The notes under the pieces are model-generated. The model made no database searches. It was not told where the DNA came from and saw only the letters and a program-made list of their open reading frames with translations. Of a stretch of DNA of 8,093 nucleotides, positions 6,187-8,093 are shown in pieces. Location of the stretch: positions 1 through 8,093 of the forward strand of contig DXJA01000032.1 in assembly GCA_019056875.1 (NCBI GenBank), in the 5' to 3' direction. Numbering within the stretch: position 1 is the stretch's first letter; every line of letters begins with the position of its first letter. This DNA comes from Candidatus Jordarchaeum madagascarense. Its GTDB lineage: Archaea > Asgardarchaeota > Jordiarchaeia > Jordiarchaeales > Jordiarchaeaceae. A program made the position numbers and the translations under genes.

Positions 6187-8093
6187 ATGGGTGATTTGGA
6201 AAAAATACAAAAAGAGAAAGGAGTTATAGACGTAGGAATCTCGCGTGAAACAAGAGAAGAATTTGTTCAAAAGGCAGAAAGACACATGGGATACGATTCC
6301 ATCTATGTCTGGAACGCAAATATAAACGGGTACATCATCCAATTAAGAACTAATGAAAGCCATCTGGATGACTTTTGGAGAGAGAACTGGTTCCCAGCAG
6401 CCATGGACCGCAATTTGCGCCCCCACGGTGTAATTTACGCAGCCACCGGAATTTACGATGAAAACCCGGGAATATATTATAACTCTGAGACCAAAACAGG
6501 TATAATTTTTAATGTTGAAGATTACGAATTTGTGCGAGCCTTGGCTCTGGGTATTGTGGCTGATGTTTGCGAGGAGCAGGAGCGGTTAAACTTTCTCAGG
6601 GGGAGCCTGGTGGACATTAACGGTGAAGGCGTGGCCATTATGGGAGAGACGGGCAGAGGGGTCAGCACTAACGCTTTTCTGCTTTTAGAGATGGATCGCG
6701 CGAGAATACATTCTGACGATATAATATATGTTGAACAGCTTGGTGGAGAGAAAGGACGCATATCCACATCTGTTTCCGAGAGAAAGTTCTTTCTCACAAA
6801 GGATCTTATAAAAATCTATCCCCGGCTTCAAGCACTCTACGAGAATAGTAAAAAGGAGAATAATCACTTTATGCTTGACCCTTGGTGGATAGGTGGAAAT
6901 GAGAAGTATCTTGACACAACACGTATCAAACTCGTTTTTCTGCTTGTAAACCATCCCAAAGAAAAAAGGATAGCTAAGCGCCTGAGTCCACAAGAGGCGA
7001 TAAGCGTACTAACCAGTTCACCGCAACCCTTTTTTAACCCCTACCTACTTGTCCATGGTAAGAAGCGGGATAAACTCCAAATTGATTTCTACAAAAACAT
7101 TTTCAAATTTACAGCCGTGTACTGCTTGAATGTGGCTCACCCCCTTTTAGACATGCAAAAAGAAGTCAGGCGGATAATTGCCTCTAAGGAATATCTTGAA
7201 CCATTAGTGGAAGAAAAGGAGAGAGCCAAAGCCGAAATCGATGAAATCATCTCCGAGATAAACCTAGAGGAAATAAAAAATTCAGTTGAAAAGCTCTATA
7301 AGAGAACCAACGTAAAATACCCCTCACCCGAAGAAATCAGAAGGATGGCTGAATTCTACGGTACAAAAACAAAGTTCAACAACTACAACTTCGTTTCCAC
7401 GGTCAAAAACAGGAGTGCAGGATTAACCATAACAGTTGGCAGCCCAGAGGTGGTTCAGTATGAAATGAGCCCCAAGCAGAAAGAACTCATGAAAAATCTA
7501 CCCAAAACCGTGAATGCTGTTCTCCAATACGTTAAGAACGCCCCTCTTGTATGCGCTGAACGCATCATGGGAAACAATCCCGACTTCACACCTAAATGCA
7601 CCCTCTTTATTTCCGTCCACCGGGGGGAAATGATCCGATTAGCACATATGGTCAACCAGACACTATTTCCACCAAAGGACAACTACAATGGTCCCCATAC
7701 CTATATGGTGTATATTCCAGAATGGCATGAAAAAGACAGGCAAATAATAGTGTTTCCCGAAATAGGGGTAACCTTTGTCCTAGGGACAGACTATTATGGG
7801 GAAGCTAAGAAAGGCTTCCTGAGGATGGCGATGTGGTTCGCCAAGCAGCAGAGAATGCTCGGGCTGCACGCCGGGGCTAAAAAGATCAGAGCAAGAGATG
7901 CTAAAACAGGCGAAATAAAAACCTACAACACACTAATCTTCGGACTTACAGCAACTGGAAAAACTACTCACAGCTGCCACACTCACGACTTGAACGAGAA
8001 TGATGGGGAAGGTATAGAAATAGTGCAAGACGACTTTGTTGCACTCCGACCCGACGGGTCAGCCCTAGGCACAGCAAAGGGATTCTACCTAAA
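6187..8093 (+). CDS. Tandem HprK-like / ATP-type PEP carboxykinase-like protein, 3'-truncated
   Basis: At least 635 residues are visible and the frame is open at the right edge. Residues 1-140 are of unknown type. Residues 140-300 resemble the HPr kinase/PEPCK P-loop fold: LVDINGEGVAIMGETG (141-156) leads into a P-loop-like GETGRGVST (153-161) in which the lysine is V159, then HSDDIIYV with D177-D178, and SERKFFLTKDLI further on. A charged helical linker spans about 320-377. From about 380 the chain resembles ATP-type PEP carboxykinase: R459 in ERIMGNN (possible substrate arginine), DYYGEAKKG (535-543, metal and substrate lysine), H561 in LHAGA, an intact P-loop GLTATGKTT (586-594) and QDDF (D615-D616, kinase-2). 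The ATP-type enzyme converts oxaloacetate and ATP to PEP and CO2. Here the kinase-2 motif lacks the usual EHGW, and about 330 extra residues precede the P-loop compared with bacterial PckA, so the reaction and substrate are not certain. Confidence 0.75.
   Translation, partial: MGDLEKIQKEKGVIDVGISRETREEFVQKAERHMGYDSIYVWNANINGYIIQLRTNESHLDDFWRENWFPAAMDRNLRPHGVIYAATGIYDENPGIYYNSETKTGIIFNVEDYEFVRALALGIVADVCEEQERLNFLRGSLVDINGEGVAIMGETGRGVSTNAFLLLEMDRARIHSDDIIYVEQLGGEKGRISTSVSERKFFLTKDLIKIYPRLQALYENSKKENNHFMLDPWWIGGNEKYLDTTRIKLVFLLVNHPKEKRIAKRLSPQEAISVLTSSPQPFFNPYLLVHGKKRDKLQIDFYKNIFKFTAVYCLNVAHPLLDMQKEVRRIIASKEYLEPLVEEKERAKAEIDEIISEINLEEIKNSVEKLYKRTNVKYPSPEEIRRMAEFYGTKTKFNNYNFVSTVKNRSAGLTITVGSPEVVQYEMSPKQKELMKNLPKTVNAVLQYVKNAPLVCAERIMGNNPDFTPKCTLFISVHRGEMIRLAHMVNQTLFPPKDNYNGPHTYMVYIPEWHEKDRQIIVFPEIGVTFVLGTDYYGEAKKGFLRMAMWFAKQQRMLGLHAGAKKIRARDAKTGEIKTYNTLIFGLTATGKTTHSCHTHDLNENDGEGIEIVQDDFVALRPDGSALGTAKGFYL

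Noticed and set aside
6522..6993. Two overlapping minus-strand frames of 91 and 102 codons
   Set aside because: Both lie antisense to the HprK-like domain of the plus-strand gene, whose frame is open for 635 codons with a good Shine-Dalgarno and recognisable motifs.

Overview
The window reads as AT-rich archaeal DNA (roughly 40% GC by eye). Several signals point to an archaeon. TATA-like boxes sit about 25-30 nt upstream of predicted transcript starts, leaders are very short, and Shine-Dalgarno sites are of the GGAGG/GAGG type. GTG and TTG starts are used, AGA/AGG (Arg) and ATA (Ile) codons are common, and the HflX is of the short archaeal type. I cannot place it in a lineage with confidence. 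It could be a metagenome-derived thermophilic or anaerobic archaeon, but that is inference.

Layout, left to right. (1) Positions 2-1186, plus strand: the C-terminal ~394 residues of an ArsB/NhaD/SLC13-type (ion transporter superfamily) permease whose beginning lies outside the window. (2) A convergent gap, then 1407-2090, minus: a TehB-like class I SAM methyltransferase. (3) 2244-2966, minus: a calcineurin-like metallophosphoesterase; its better start is an internal GTG with an ideal Shine-Dalgarno. (4) A 155-bp divergent promoter region holding two interleaved perfect inverted repeats. (5) 3122-4261, plus: an HflX-family GTPase starting at TTG. (6) 4409-4861, plus: a small cysteine-containing protein resembling the ATC-hydrolase/methanogen output domain group. 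(7) 4956-5612, minus: a UbiE-like SAM methyltransferase. (8) 5613-6186: a 574-bp stretch without a convincing protein gene but with a strong TATA box, hairpins and an imperfect 18-19 bp direct repeat. (9) 6187-8093, plus, running off the right end: a large protein of at least 635 residues.

The last gene is the most notable. It appears to carry two kinases of the HPr kinase/PEP carboxykinase P-loop fold in tandem. The N-terminal domain has a P-loop with the lysine replaced by valine. The C-terminal domain keeps an intact GKTT P-loop and the YYGEAKKG and downstream DD motifs of ATP-type PEP carboxykinase. This suggests a PEPCK-like enzyme with a non-catalytic or ligand-sensing sister domain.

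The genes do not form one pathway. They are mostly singly transcribed: a transporter, two small-molecule methyltransferases, a phosphodiesterase, a ribosome-associated GTPase, a small possible sensor/hydrolase and a central-carbon kinase-like enzyme. The phosphoesterase and hflX share a divergent control region and may be co-regulated.
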